Notes: generated by a model from the letters alone, not told the origin. Shown: positions 23,892 to 33,143, counted from the first letter of the stretch. The stretch: DNA of 64,000 nt from Campylobacterales bacterium (GCA_016938175.1 JAFGVE010000027.1:62001-126000); one strand, 5' to 3'. Translations and numbers: made by a program.

Positions 23892-25220
23892 ATGAAACTT
23901 TCACATCTCAAACAGATTGTCACTTACCTGCAAAACTTTAAAAAAATATCGGCTATACATCGAGTTGGGGATACACTTATAAAAGTTGTATTCGATAAAG
24001 ATGATACACTCTACTTTAACATGCAGCGCTCAAATTCAAGTATATATAAATGTGCAGAGTTTCCACGTTCAAAGGTCTATAATGCACCCTTTGATGTTAT
24101 TTTGGCAAAACGTTTCAATCGTGCAAATATTTTAGATGTGAATCTGCTCAATGCAGATAAAATAGTCCGTTTTAAAACGAGTATAGCCTCAGCATATAAA
24201 GAAGAAGTGACTTACTTACAGTTTGAGTTTACAGGTAAGTATACAAACGTAATCATTTTAGATGAGAACAATATTGTCCTAGAAGCATTGAGACATGTGG
24301 ACCTTTTCTCCTCTTTTAGAGAGGTAAAGGTGGGACAGAAACTTTTAGATGTCCCAGCAGCTCCTTTTGAGGCAAAAGAGTATCCTTTAGAGAGTGTAGA
24401 GGAGTTTTTATATAGTGTATATGAGAATGAACAGTCCGCAAAACTTGAGAGCCTTAAAAAGCAAAAAGTAGCACTGCTCACGAAAAAACTCAAAAAACTC
24501 AAAAAGCTTTATACAAACCTTGAGAGTGAGGACTCTTTACAAAATGAGCTTACACAATTTGAACATTATGGCAATTTGGTACTTTTAAATGCACGCACTA
24601 TAAAGCCGTATACGCAAGAACTTCTTCTTCAAGATTATGATGGTTCATCAGTTAGTTTACAACTAGAAAAGGCTTATGCCAACGCTTTTTTGATTAGTGA
24701 AAGCTTTTTTAAAAGGGCAAAGAAGGCAAAACAAAGAGCGAAGCACTTACATATAGAAGAGGAATCATTACGCTCAAAAATAGAACATACAGAGCGTTTT
24801 ATTCATACAGTACAAGAGGCTAAAGAGGTTGCAAAAATTGAGATGCTTTTTCCTAAGCAGATACAAAATAAAAAACTTAAAGTGGATGACTCTATAGAAG
24901 TTTTTTGGATAGAGGGCTATAAAGTACAACTAGGAAAAAATGAACGTGGAAACATTAACCTCTTACAAAGTGCTAGAGCCAAAGATGTCTGGTTGCATTT
25001 AAAAGATATACCTTCAACACATGTTTTAATTACAACTGACAAGCAAAATCTTCCACAAAACGTGATAGAGAGTGCAGCTCGTTTATGTGTGGAGTTTAGC
25101 ACCACTTCAAAAGATAGATTTTTGGTCGATTATACACAAAGACGCGAAGTAAGTATCCAAAATGGAGCAAATGTACTTTACAATAAGTATAAGACCATAG
25201 AGGTCGATACGAGGAGCTAA
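23892..25220 (+). CDS. rqcH: NFACT-family ribosome quality-control protein (RqcH-like)
   Basis: About 442 residues from ATG 23892, where the usual family N-terminus begins (MKLSHLKQIVTYLQNF). The NFACT-N domain (about 1-190) is followed by helix-hairpin and coiled-coil parts (KKLKKLKKLYTNLESED) and an NFACT-R RNA-binding domain (about 330-430, VEVFWI..GYKVQLGKN, KDVWLHLKDIPSTHVLI). RqcH recruits tRNA-Ala to stalled 50S subunits and adds C-terminal alanine tails for degradation; older annotations call it fibronectin-binding protein. The hydrophobic stretch encoded upstream of 23892 is not part of the family and is left out. Confidence 0.83.
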   Translation: MKLSHLKQIVTYLQNFKKISAIHRVGDTLIKVVFDKDDTLYFNMQRSNSSIYKCAEFPRSKVYNAPFDVILAKRFNRANILDVNLLNADKIVRFKTSIASAYKEEVTYLQFEFTGKYTNVIILDENNIVLEALRHVDLFSSFREVKVGQKLLDVPAAPFEAKEYPLESVEEFLYSVYENEQSAKLESLKKQKVALLTKKLKKLKKLYTNLESEDSLQNELTQFEHYGNLVLLNARTIKPYTQELLLQDYDGSSVSLQLEKAYANAFLISESFFKRAKKAKQRAKHLHIEEESLRSKIEHTERFIHTVQEAKEVAKIEMLFPKQIQNKKLKVDDSIEVFWIEGYKVQLGKNERGNINLLQSARAKDVWLHLKDIPSTHVLITTDKQNLPQNVIESAARLCVEFSTTSKDRFLVDYTQRREVSIQNGANVLYNKYKTIEVDTRS

Positions 25221-25224
25221 TCTT

Positions 25225-25536
25225 ATGGCTATTGGACCTATAGGCAACGCTATATTTGTCAATCAGATGACTCCTGCAGCAACAGCTGTGCAAAATGCTC
25301 ATAATAATCGAGTGGATTTTCAAAACATGGTAGCTCAAGCGGCTGTCAATGAAAAAGAGGAAAAAGTACTTGAAGTACGTCCAACCGAAGAAAATCAAGA
25401 GGTTGACCCAGACAGAGAGCATCAACGTGATGAAGCTGATAGAGAGATGCAGCGTAGTAAAAAAAATGAAGAGAAAGATGAATTAGAAGAGGAATCGGCA
25501 GCGGAGCCGATTCATAAATTAGATATTACGGTATAA
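25225..25536 (+). CDS. Small charged protein of unknown function
   Basis: 103 residues, 4 bases after rqcH and so co-transcribed. The first 50 residues are moderately hydrophobic (MAIGPIGNAIFVNQMTPAATA), and the rest is dominated by Glu, Asp, Arg and Lys (DREHQRDEADREMQRSKKNE) and likely a long helix or disordered. There is no signal peptide or domain I recognise. Its last codons form half of a terminator hairpin shared with the convergent DUF302 gene. Confidence 0.7.
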   Translation: MAIGPIGNAIFVNQMTPAATAVQNAHNNRVDFQNMVAQAAVNEKEEKVLEVRPTEENQEVDPDREHQRDEADREMQRSKKNEEKDELEEESAAEPIHKLDITV

Positions 25537-25554
25537 GCTTACTCAGTAATATCT
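25521..25554. terminator. Bidirectional terminator between rqcH group and sox operon
   Basis: AGATATTAC (25521-25529) and GTAATATCT (25546-25554) form a perfect 9-bp stem whose 16-base loop contains the near-palindrome GTATAAGCTTAC. A T run follows on the plus strand. Each arm also encodes the last residues (D-I-T) of one of the two convergent genes, whose stop codons lie in the loop. Confidence 0.6.
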
Positions 25555-26453
25555 TTTAAAATAGACTCAAAGTCATTTTGTGCTTTCATAAGCACTTCAT
25601 GAGCATCTTTGTCTTCAACTTTTGCAGAACTCATCCAGTTATAAACTGCTGGAAATCCTACGACAATCTTATCTTCATCTTTTTTCTTGTAAACCATAGT
25701 TGTACACGGTGCAAATGCAGATGCTTCAGGACGACTAAGTGCAACAGTATAAATTACTGGAAGTTTACAGATAGAGTAAGTAATATAAAAGTCATACTGA
25801 GATTCACCAGACTCTTGTAACTCTTCATTAAAATCCATAAATGAAGGCATAACAAAGCCGTATGGCTCAAAACCAGCTTCAAGGTTCATCTCAAAAGCAC
25901 TTTTTGCATCTTCCCAGTCTTCACCATCAAGATCAAGTTCGTACTGTGTTACAAGAGAGCGAGACTCTTTTAGTGAATCTTCACTAAGGTTCATTTTAGC
26001 GCCCGGAAGTGCTATTTTAAGTGCTTTAATTAGATCAGATTCTATTTGTGAAAGTATTTTTGTATCTGTTCCTAAAATTTTCGCCTGTGCCTCTGATGTT
26101 AAAATAGAAACATGAAGAGTAGTTTCGTCTTTTGCCTGATAAATTCCAACACCCATTGGTGTGAAAACACCTGCTTGCGGATATGTATTTACAAGTTCTG
26201 GTGTGAGAGCAGTATGATGTACAGTCATAAGTGTAAAGATACTAAACGTAGTCTTTTGAAACTGTTTCATAAAAGGAGTATTCATCTCTGAATTTAAATC
26301 AACAGAGAAACCGTTTTTTCCGAGAGTCTCTTCTATAGTAGCTGGAGTGATAGCTCCAGATTTGTTTTCTACACTAAAGAGGTGTAAATCGCCTTTTGCT
26401 TGTAAGTTTACTGCACAGATAAGTGCGATAGCAAGTAGTACTATTTTTTTCAT
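25539..26453 (-). CDS. Periplasmic DUF302 protein (two copies of the fold)
   Basis: 304 residues with a signal peptide (about 1-19). The sequence shows DUF302-type segments twice (FSIFTLMTVHHTALTPELV... and a second copy around YDFYITYSICKLPVIYTVAL, FAPCTTMVYKK). DUF302 proteins are small alpha/beta proteins often found near sulfur-oxidation or respiratory genes; their activity is not established. It is the last gene of the sox operon, 9 bases after the DsrE gene, and ends in the bidirectional hairpin. Confidence 0.8.
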   Translation of the reverse strand: MKKIVLLAIALICAVNLQAKGDLHLFSVENKSGAITPATIEETLGKNGFSVDLNSEMNTPFMKQFQKTTFSIFTLMTVHHTALTPELVNTYPQAGVFTPMGVGIYQAKDETTLHVSILTSEAQAKILGTDTKILSQIESDLIKALKIALPGAKMNLSEDSLKESRSLVTQYELDLDGEDWEDAKSAFEMNLEAGFEPYGFVMPSFMDFNEELQESGESQYDFYITYSICKLPVIYTVALSRPEASAFAPCTTMVYKKKDEDKIVVGFPAVYNWMSSAKVEDKDAHEVLMKAQNDFESILKDITE

Positions 26454-26462
26454 TGCTTCTTC

Positions 26463-26903
26463 CTAAGGTTTAATGTAAATCCAACCCTTTTGAACACTCT
26501 CAAGTAGTTCAACAACTCCTGCTGTAACTATCTCTGAGCCTTCTACTAGGTCTTCTTCTTTTATCTTAAGTGTTCGCATAGTATTTCCGCAAGCGATAAA
26601 CTCTACTTCATACTGCATCAGAGCATCAACTCTTACGGCAGTTGTAGGATTATGCTTGTTTAACAGTGCTATACCTTGTGAATATGCAACGATTTTCATC
26701 TGCACATTTTCAGGACCATAGAACTTCAACACGTTATTTGCAACACTAAGTATATGATCAAGAGCATGCTCGCTTCCCTCTGTAACTGAGAAGACAATTT
26801 TTCGAGGATTGTCAAAAGAGGGTTTAGGCTCTGCGTACTCTGTATCTGCAAATGAGAGAGTACAAAAGAAGAGTAAAATTAGTGTAAAATATTTCATTAT
26901 CAC
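26463..26903 (-). CDS. Periplasmic DsrE-family protein in the sox operon
   Basis: 146 residues with a signal peptide (about 1-19). The DsrE/DsrF-like fold is visible in KIVFSVTEGSEHALDHILSVANNVLKFYG, MKIVAYSQGIALLNKH and VEFIACGNTMRTLKI. In that last motif Cys sits where DsrE-type sulfur carriers have their reactive cysteine. DsrE proteins pass persulfide sulfur between partners, so in this setting it may trade sulfur with SoxYZ or the thioredoxin-like protein (inference). The upstream gap is 3 bases. Confidence 0.82.
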   Translation of the reverse strand: MIMKYFTLILLFFCTLSFADTEYAEPKPSFDNPRKIVFSVTEGSEHALDHILSVANNVLKFYGPENVQMKIVAYSQGIALLNKHNPTTAVRVDALMQYEVEFIACGNTMRTLKIKEEDLVEGSEIVTAGVVELLESVQKGWIYIKP

Positions 26904-26906
26904 TCC

Positions 26907-27281
26907 TTATTTGATAGTATCTGTGAGCTCTTTAAAGTCTTTTGCATTCCAAGAGCCAGGAATTTTTTTGATAATTTTTTGCTCAGCGTCTATAAAGAAA
27001 AAGGTAGGGGTAAAGTGTACTTTAATACCTAATGGAAGTTTTTCAGTATCTAAATTGATTTTAACAGGTATAAAACGTTCTTGTAAATAGTTTGACATTT
27101 CGGATTGGTTGAGAACGTCTCTTTCCATGTCGCTACAGTAGTGACAATCTGTGCGTACAACGTCAAGCATAATGATTTTTGCATTTTGTTTTTGTAGTTT
27201 GAGTGCATCTTCGTAGCTGTGGTATTGTAAGGCTAGGAGCGGAGAGAGCGTAAGAACTAGGAGAAACAGTAGCTTATTCAT
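26907..27281 (-). CDS. Thioredoxin-like periplasmic protein, SoxW-type
   Basis: 124 residues with a signal peptide (about 1-17). The thioredoxin fold carries a redox pair Cys46-His-Tyr-Cys49 (TDCHYCSDME), and the cis-Pro region is VHFTPTFFF. Proteins of this kind in sox clusters (SoxW) keep SoxY or other thiol carriers reduced or exchange disulfides in the periplasm. Its start overlaps the end of the MBL-fold gene by 8 bases, showing tight coupling. Confidence 0.82.
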   Translation of the reverse strand: MNKLLFLLVLTLSPLLALQYHSYEDALKLQKQNAKIIMLDVVRTDCHYCSDMERDVLNQSEMSNYLQERFIPVKINLDTEKLPLGIKVHFTPTFFFIDAEQKIIKKIPGSWNAKDFKELTDTIK

Positions 27282-28185
27282 CTCCCCACTCCAGCATTCT
27301 GTATGCGATTTCTACATTTTGTCTGTGCATGACGTCGTAGAGGTTTATATTTTTATATTTTGGCATCTCCACAATGTTCACAATGTCAGCAATCTCAACA
27401 CCCTCATCAAGTAAACGTGAAACTTCCGATTGGAGTTCTACAAGATAGTTATATGTCATAGTAAGAGCATCTTTTGTAACAAGGTTTCCGTGACCTCCGA
27501 CAATATGCTCTACATCTAAAGAACGAATTTCATCAAGTGTATCAATCCAGCCTTGTAGACTTCCATCACGAATAGATGGAATACGATCATTAAAGACAAG
27601 ATCTCCCGCAAAAACTATTTTTTGGCTCGGTATGTAAATGTAAAGATCACTATCTGTATGAGCTTTATGATTTACATGTTTTATATAGACTTTTTTCCCA
27701 TTTATCTCTAAAATTTTTTCATCTTCCACATAAAGAGATGGGTGTATTTGTTCTGTACCTTTATACGCTTCTTTACTAATACGACTTTGCATACGTGTTG
27801 TAACTTCTATAGGAAGCTGTCTAAAGTTGTCTGCACCTATAATTTTTGTGCCTTGCTCTTTATAGTAGCTATTTCCTAGCCAGTGATCATCATGAATATG
27901 TGTATTGATAAGATAAGAGAGAGGTAGGTCGTTAATCTCTTTCATTTTTGCGTGTGCTTGTGCTGCATAAGAGTATGTGGAGCCACTATCTATTAAAAGA
28001 TAAGTGTCTCCCATATTAACAAAACAAGAGTTTGAGATGTCTCCGTTGTTATGCTCGTCCATCACTTCTGAGTGCCCAAAAAAGCAGTGAGTTCCACCAC
28101 TCACTACCTCCTCAGGCTGTAACTTGTAATCAAATGCGAGGAGGAGAGAATTGATAAATAATAAACTCAGAATCTGTGATTTCAA
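27274..28185 (-). CDS. Periplasmic MBL-fold metallo-hydrolase, SoxH-like
   Basis: 303 residues with a signal peptide (about 1-18). The zinc site of metallo-beta-lactamase-fold enzymes is present: THIHDDHWLGN, HKAHTDSDLYIYIP, an aspartate in VFAGDLVFND and a late GGHG. This fold covers SoxH-type proteins and other hydrolases found in sox clusters; their substrate is not settled, and thiol esters, glutathione persulfide or sulfane sulfur derivatives are possible. It lies between the porin and the thioredoxin-like gene. Confidence 0.82.
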   Translation of the reverse strand: MKSQILSLLFINSLLLAFDYKLQPEEVVSGGTHCFFGHSEVMDEHNNGDISNSCFVNMGDTYLLIDSGSTYSYAAQAHAKMKEINDLPLSYLINTHIHDDHWLGNSYYKEQGTKIIGADNFRQLPIEVTTRMQSRISKEAYKGTEQIHPSLYVEDEKILEINGKKVYIKHVNHKAHTDSDLYIYIPSQKIVFAGDLVFNDRIPSIRDGSLQGWIDTLDEIRSLDVEHIVGGHGNLVTKDALTMTYNYLVELQSEVSRLLDEGVEIADIVNIVEMPKYKNINLYDVMHRQNVEIAYRMLEWGDE

Positions 28186-28195
28186 AGCATAACTC

Positions 28196-29683
28196 CTAGA
28201 ATAAATAGTTTAGCTCGAAACGGTACTCGTTGTAAGAGTCTTTATTACCGCCAGCCTCTCTATCTTTAGCATCTACTAAACCTACACGAATTTTTGCGTC
28301 AAGTCCCGAAGTGATTTGTTGTTTAAGGTCAACATGTAAAATGTTGCTATCAGCTTGAACACCTGCTGCTTGCTTTGCTTCATCGAAGTCTTGCATTGCA
28401 TAGCGAGCCATTGCACTAAATCCAGTTACTAGGTTTGCTTTGCCAAAGTCATAAAAAACTTCTGCAGCACTTGTTTTAGTATTTGCATACCAGTTATATT
28501 GTGCCATTGCACGAGTATATCCACCAGTTGGGAATCCACGCCATGGTGCTACGATATCCGCATTATCTCCAACTTGAGAGTAAGCGATTTGTGCTTTCAT
28601 TGGACCTTTTTTAAGTACTAAACGAGCCATAGCAAGTTTTGAATCAAGTGTATATCTATTGCTATATCCTAAGTTGTTTGCTGGTGTTTTATCAATCCCA
28701 AGTGTACCTTTTAAAGTAGCACCACCGATTTCACCACCACCATTATCCATTTGGTGCATGTAACGAACACCTGGAGTAAGAGAGTAACCGCTACCTAAGT
28801 CAATTGCATAGTTAAGCTCACCAGTAATTGAAGAAACAACATCTGGAACAAGACCATATGTTACATCAACTTGAAGTCCTTTTATAGATGTATTTCTTGC
28901 ATCAACTACAATTAACTCATGTGATGTTGACTTTCCTGCAGTTGTAAAGTTTTTGTGTGATAAACCTTTGTGTACTGCTGAGTCATCATTGTTATTCCAG
29001 TTTGAAGCACCGTCACTAAACGTAATTACATCGTGAAACGTAGTGTGGTCACGTAGTTTTTGTGCTGTGAAATAAGCTCCACGAATTGTTGTATCTGGAA
29101 GCTCTTTTGTCTCAAGTACAAAACCTTCAAAAGTATTTGGAATCATTTTTGTGTCATTTGATTTTGTTAAGAATGATTCAAATATTTGACGACCCGCAAT
29201 AAGTTTTGTTTTTGAAATTTGGTATTGAAGATTTGCTTCTGCAAGTACAGCCATTGAGTAGTTACCAGTTGTTGCAACTTCGTAACGGCTAAATGTATCT
29301 TTACCAGCTTTTACAGTTCCAATGTCATCTGCACTCATACGTAGTGCTTCAAATGGAGAGTCAGAGTAGTATAGACCAACATGACCGCTAACACCCATAT
29401 AAGATGCACTTGTATATGAAAGGCTACCACCTACACCGAATGCGTAGTTGTCTCCATTAGAATCTTCTTGCCAATCCCACTTGAAAGAGTTCATTCTAAG
29501 TCTTCCATAAAATACACCCTCACTGAACATTTCAGAAAGAGAGTCTACTTTACCTGGAACTGTATTTGTTACAACCATCATGTTGTTTTTTAATTGACGC
29601 TTTGGTTTTGCATCCTCTGCGTATGCCGTTGAACTTAATGCTAATGCAGCTACCGCTACTGCGCTCATTTTAACTAATTTCAT
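28196..29683 (-). CDS. OprD-like outer membrane porin of the sox operon
   Basis: 495 residues with a signal peptide (about 1-22) and a beta-barrel ending in YRFELNYLF. It is a clear paralogue of the porin at 9811-11265, sharing TKMIPNTF, NDDSAVHKGL and PWRGFPTGGYTRAMAQYNW. Lying 24 bases after soxB and before the MBL-fold gene, it is inside the sox operon. It may be the entry route for thiosulfate or another sulfur oxyanion (inference from position). Oxyanion-selective porins of this kind would explain why its relative is tied to molybdate uptake. Confidence 0.85.
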   Translation of the reverse strand: MKLVKMSAVAVAALALSSTAYAEDAKPKRQLKNNMMVVTNTVPGKVDSLSEMFSEGVFYGRLRMNSFKWDWQEDSNGDNYAFGVGGSLSYTSASYMGVSGHVGLYYSDSPFEALRMSADDIGTVKAGKDTFSRYEVATTGNYSMAVLAEANLQYQISKTKLIAGRQIFESFLTKSNDTKMIPNTFEGFVLETKELPDTTIRGAYFTAQKLRDHTTFHDVITFSDGASNWNNNDDSAVHKGLSHKNFTTAGKSTSHELIVVDARNTSIKGLQVDVTYGLVPDVVSSITGELNYAIDLGSGYSLTPGVRYMHQMDNGGGEIGGATLKGTLGIDKTPANNLGYSNRYTLDSKLAMARLVLKKGPMKAQIAYSQVGDNADIVAPWRGFPTGGYTRAMAQYNWYANTKTSAAEVFYDFGKANLVTGFSAMARYAMQDFDEAKQAAGVQADSNILHVDLKQQITSGLDAKIRVGLVDAKDREAGGNKDSYNEYRFELNYLF

Positions 29684-29707
29684 ATATTCCCCTTTATGTA
29701 AACTGTC

Positions 29708-31474
29708 TTAACAGCTAGTTGACCCTTTAGTAGGGCACCCACATTCATAATCAACAAGAGTAACATTACCCTCATTGCTTACATCTACAACCTTCTCTCG
29801 TTTGATGTAGTCTCTTACAACATCGTATACAGGACGAATTTTATCTTTTTGTAAATTCATACCTGCATTTTGCAAGTTACCACCCCAAGATGAGACAACA
29901 TAAGTCTTCTCTAAATCAATCGGCTGACCACCAATCATAAGTTTCGAGATTCTTTTTCCGGCTTCACCAGCAACTGCTATAGAGTAAGTGACTCCACCAA
30001 GACGACTCATATCACCACCTTGCTGATAGAGTGGATTTGCATTAAATACGTTATCCGCTATATCCTCAAGAAGGTTTGCAATCTGTTTTCCTTTTAGCTC
30101 AAAGGTATAAACATTAGGGTAGGTAATTCCACACATCTCATAAACGTTGTCCATAAGAATGTCATCACCCGCTAGAACCGTAGTTCCCCATCTATACCCA
30201 GGAGTAAAAGATATGTCACATTTCATCTCATCGATTATAGCATCATTAATGAGCTGGTCGAATGTTGAGAAGAAAGTGTCACGTTTATAAAGCGTGTTTT
30301 TTGTTTTTCCTAAAACTTCATTAAACTCATCTGCAAATGGAGCATAAAGCTCTTCAATGAGTTTATCACCTGCTGGATCCGCTGGAATCATATTTGATGC
30401 GATTGGAACAAGTTTATACTCGTATCCGTGTACTTTTCCGTCTCTTGCATCTACATCAAGACGTCCAACATATTTCCCGTGGCTTCCAGCGATTACGATA
30501 ACAGTACCGTTAATTACTATAGGCGCTGGTGAAGGGTCATGTGTGTGACCACTTAAGATAAAGTCAATTCCGTTAACCATACGAGCTACCTCTTGGTCAA
30601 CACTAAATCCATCGTGAGATATAACAACCACACAATCAACTTTGTGTTCATTACGTAACTCATCAACATAGTCCTGAAGTGTTTCAGGTCTAATTCCAAA
30701 GCTCCACCCTTCAGTAAACTCTTTTGGATTTGCAGTAGATGTGAATGGGAATGCCTGACCGATTACACCGATTTTAGCACCACCTCTCTCTTCGATTGTA
30801 TATGGAGAGAAAATAAGCTCTTCATAATCATCGGCAAAAGGGTCGTTTCCAATTACGTTTTGTGCAATGAATTTTGCATCAAGCATTTCGATGAGTTCGA
30901 GAACTCTCTCTTTCCCGTAAGTAAACTCCCAGTGTCCAGTCATAATGTCAACACCAAGGTAGTTTTGCGCTTTTACAATCGCTTCACCATCTGTTTTAAG
31001 TGCAACACCTGTACCTTGCCAAGTATCCCCTGAGTCTAGGAAAAGTACGTTCTCTTTTCCACGTTCGCTTCTTACATGATCAAGGTATGTTTTCATGTGT
31101 GAGATACCACCCATTTTCCCAAACTTTTTCGCAAGTGTGTCAAAGTCCATGTGCGTATCGAAATAAGCATCAAGGCTAGATGGCTCTAAACCATAGTGTT
31201 TTGCAAATGCCTCACCACATAAAAAACCTGGAGTCCCTACAAGGTTTGGAGCCGAAATAAGAGTTGACGGCTCTCTCCAGTAGAGAGGTTTAAGGTGTGC
31301 ATGAATATCACACATATGTAAAAGTGTAAAGTTACCCATTGATTTAAATGCATAGATATCTTTTAAAGATACCTGAGCAGGAGTTTTTACACCTTTAGAA
31401 GCACATCCGCTTGCAACTGCACCAATTCCGAGAATTGCAGCGATGTGCATAAAGTCACGTCTTGAAATATCCAT
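29708..31474 (-). CDS. soxB: Thiosulfohydrolase SoxB
   Basis: 588 residues. The N-terminus has a Tat-type signal (SRRDFMHIA) followed by ASGCASKG. The 5'-nucleotidase-like metallophosphatase core carries the dimanganese site residues in LLHMCDIHAHLKP, LFLDSGDTWQG, VISHDG and LSGHTHDPS; a C-terminal nucleotidase domain follows. SoxB hydrolyses the sulfonate from SoxY-bound thiosulfonate in the periplasm, releasing sulfate. It lies 9 bases after soxA. Confidence 0.95.
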   Translation of the reverse strand: MDISRRDFMHIAAILGIGAVASGCASKGVKTPAQVSLKDIYAFKSMGNFTLLHMCDIHAHLKPLYWREPSTLISAPNLVGTPGFLCGEAFAKHYGLEPSSLDAYFDTHMDFDTLAKKFGKMGGISHMKTYLDHVRSERGKENVLFLDSGDTWQGTGVALKTDGEAIVKAQNYLGVDIMTGHWEFTYGKERVLELIEMLDAKFIAQNVIGNDPFADDYEELIFSPYTIEERGGAKIGVIGQAFPFTSTANPKEFTEGWSFGIRPETLQDYVDELRNEHKVDCVVVISHDGFSVDQEVARMVNGIDFILSGHTHDPSPAPIVINGTVIVIAGSHGKYVGRLDVDARDGKVHGYEYKLVPIASNMIPADPAGDKLIEELYAPFADEFNEVLGKTKNTLYKRDTFFSTFDQLINDAIIDEMKCDISFTPGYRWGTTVLAGDDILMDNVYEMCGITYPNVYTFELKGKQIANLLEDIADNVFNANPLYQQGGDMSRLGGVTYSIAVAGEAGKRISKLMIGGQPIDLEKTYVVSSWGGNLQNAGMNLQKDKIRPVYDVVRDYIKREKVVDVSNEGNVTLVDYECGCPTKGSTSC

Positions 31475-31483
31475 TACGCAGTC

Positions 31484-32257
31484 CTATCTTTTGAGACCAG
31501 GAATAGCGATTTCGCTTCCCTTAGCCTGTTCAGTAAGATACACTTCAAGTGCTACCATCTCAGGTGAACCAAGTGGAATTACTTTTAAAAGTGCATTGTT
31601 CATACAACCTTGAAAACGACGTTGTAGTGTTCTTAATGAAGACTTCGTCATTCTATATGCAGGCCATGTTGCAGCAGGAGCATTTCCTTTTGCACTTAGG
31701 TCTGGAAGTGGTTGTGTTCTTAAAATTGTTCCAATAACTTCTGGAGAGTGACAGCTCATACAAGCAAGACCACGTCCACCACGTTGTTGGATAAATGTTT
31801 TTTCACCTAAAGCGTACGCATCTTTCATATGCTGATTTGCATTAATGTCGATGTTACTTTTTTCACCGTTTGCAATTGATTTTGCATACGCACTCATGTC
31901 AAACATATCTGAGCTTTTAAGTGCAAATGGTTTGTGACCATTTTTACTCATTAGACCTTGAAGAGCTTGGTCAAGTCCTACAACTTGTTTAAACTCTGGA
32001 AGGTAACGTGGGAAACCAGCGATGTATGCCGGTAATTTTTCTTCACTCACACCAAAAAATGCAGCTAAACCTGCATCACCACCACAGTACTCTTCTAAAA
32101 GCTCACTTCCGTTTGCAATCATCATATCTGCAGGGTTATTTTCTAGCATCTCTTCGTACATAGCACGGTCAGCATCACTCATAGCAAACTGATCACCTGC
32201 AAAAGAGAGTGATGAGAGAAGAGCAATAGATAATGCTATTTTGATTCCTCTTTTCAT
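31484..32257 (-). CDS. soxA: SoxA, single-haem subunit of the SoxAX L-cysteine S-thiosulfotransferase
   Basis: 257 residues with a signal peptide (1-20). Only one haem motif is present, CMSCH (Cys166-His170), as in the single-haem SoxA class. The active-site cysteine is expected at Cys218 in RRFQGCMNN. With SoxX it attaches thiosulfate oxidatively to the SoxY cysteine. The gene is 3 bases from soxZ upstream. Confidence 0.94.
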   Translation of the reverse strand: MKRGIKIALSIALLSSLSFAGDQFAMSDADRAMYEEMLENNPADMMIANGSELLEEYCGGDAGLAAFFGVSEEKLPAYIAGFPRYLPEFKQVVGLDQALQGLMSKNGHKPFALKSSDMFDMSAYAKSIANGEKSNIDINANQHMKDAYALGEKTFIQQRGGRGLACMSCHSPEVIGTILRTQPLPDLSAKGNAPAATWPAYRMTKSSLRTLQRRFQGCMNNALLKVIPLGSPEMVALEVYLTEQAKGSEIAIPGLKR

Positions 32258-32260
32258 CTT

Positions 32261-32599
32261 TTATCCTTTTGGTTTTATCTTTGTACTCGTTTCGTGTACT
32301 TCACCAGTATTGTCTGTAAATGTTACAGTCAGCTTTCCTGCACCGTTGATTTTCATATTTGTAGTAAACACTGGATTTACTGAAAGAGATTCCCATACAG
32401 TCATGTTTGTAATCTCTTTTCCGTTGTAGTTAAACTTAACACTATTAATGTATTTTGCAGGGATGATTTCTTTAGTTTTTTTATCTTTCCCCATACCCGT
32501 ATCCATTGGGTGCATTACCATGAAGTCAACTTTTACAACTTCACCATCTTTATATTTTTTTGGTTTGATTTTAATCAGTGATTTTCTTTTCTCAGCCAT
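32261..32599 (-). CDS. soxZ: SoxZ, partner of the sulfur carrier SoxY
   Basis: 112 residues starting MAEKRKSLIKIKPK, preceded by GAGGAAA at suitable spacing; longer in-frame starts would overlap soxY and lack support. The immunoglobulin-like SoxZ fold is visible in VDFMVMHPMDTGMGKD and KINGAGKLTVTFTDN. There is no signal peptide: SoxZ is exported bound to SoxY through the Tat pathway. Together SoxYZ carries the sulfur intermediates of the Sox cycle. Confidence 0.94.
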   Translation of the reverse strand: MAEKRKSLIKIKPKKYKDGEVVKVDFMVMHPMDTGMGKDKKTKEIIPAKYINSVKFNYNGKEITNMTVWESLSVNPVFTTNMKINGAGKLTVTFTDNTGEVHETSTKIKPKG

Positions 32600-32654
32600 T
32601 GTTTTTTCCTCTTTATTTATATATTTTTCTTTTTCTTGTTTATATGAGGTTAAA

Positions 32655-33125
32655 TCAACCACATCCACCGATAGTAACTTTTACGCTTTGAGAAGCAATA
32701 AGTACTTCACCATTGCTTAAAACTGCAACTGCACTTACTTCTTGCGTACCACCAAGTTTAATACGTGTAGAGAACATTGCTTTACCATTTGCAGGTGTAA
32801 GGTTTACGTCAATACAACGAGCATTTGAGTTACCACCAGCTAAGATATGAATAGACTTTACATAGTCACTGTCAGTCATTGGTGAGTCAACTGTAGCTGT
32901 TACTGGAACTACTGCACCGTTTTCAGCGATTTCTGGTACTTTGATTTTAATTTTGTCAGATTTAACAGGTGTTTTTCCACCAGTAATAGCGTTAAGTGCT
33001 GTCTCAAAACTCATTTTGTTTGGACCAGATGGTTTTGCATCAGCCGCAAAACTCATTGTAGGAAGTGCTACAGCCGCAACAGCAGTAGCCGCACCAAGTT
33101 GTTTAAAAAATTCTCTTCTTTGCAT
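32655..33125 (-). CDS. soxY: SoxY, thiosulfate-carrier protein
   Basis: 156 residues. Tat-type signal MQRREFFKQLGAATAVAAVA, then the SoxY beta-sandwich (HILAGGNSNARCIDVNLTPANGKAMFSTRIKL). The carrier arm ends in GGCG, one Gly shorter than the GGCGG of Paracoccus SoxY, and keeps the essential cysteine that bears the sulfur cargo. It is 18 bases after soxX. Confidence 0.94.
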   Translation of the reverse strand: MQRREFFKQLGAATAVAAVALPTMSFAADAKPSGPNKMSFETALNAITGGKTPVKSDKIKIKVPEIAENGAVVPVTATVDSPMTDSDYVKSIHILAGGNSNARCIDVNLTPANGKAMFSTRIKLGGTQEVSAVAVLSNGEVLIASQSVKVTIGGCG

Positions 33126-33143
33126 TTCGTTTTTCCTTTAAAT

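Noticed and set aside
26871-26889. GAGTAAAA-TTA-GTGTAAAA, an 11-base spaced near-copy of the sox operator
   Set aside because: It lies inside the first codons of the DsrE gene (encoding its signal peptide), has a mismatch and no -10 box at the right distance, and sits within an operon. Probably chance from the Phe/Thr/Leu-rich signal sequence.
29708-31474. SoxB considered as a 5'-nucleotidase because of the shared fold
   Set aside because: Its position between soxA and a sox-operon porin, the Tat-type signal and the adjoining soxXYZA genes make SoxB the far better call.
32655-32700. SoxY ending in GGCG rather than GGCGG, considered as a truncation
   Set aside because: The carrier cysteine and both preceding glycines are present and the protein is full length; loss of the last Gly alone does not indicate damage.
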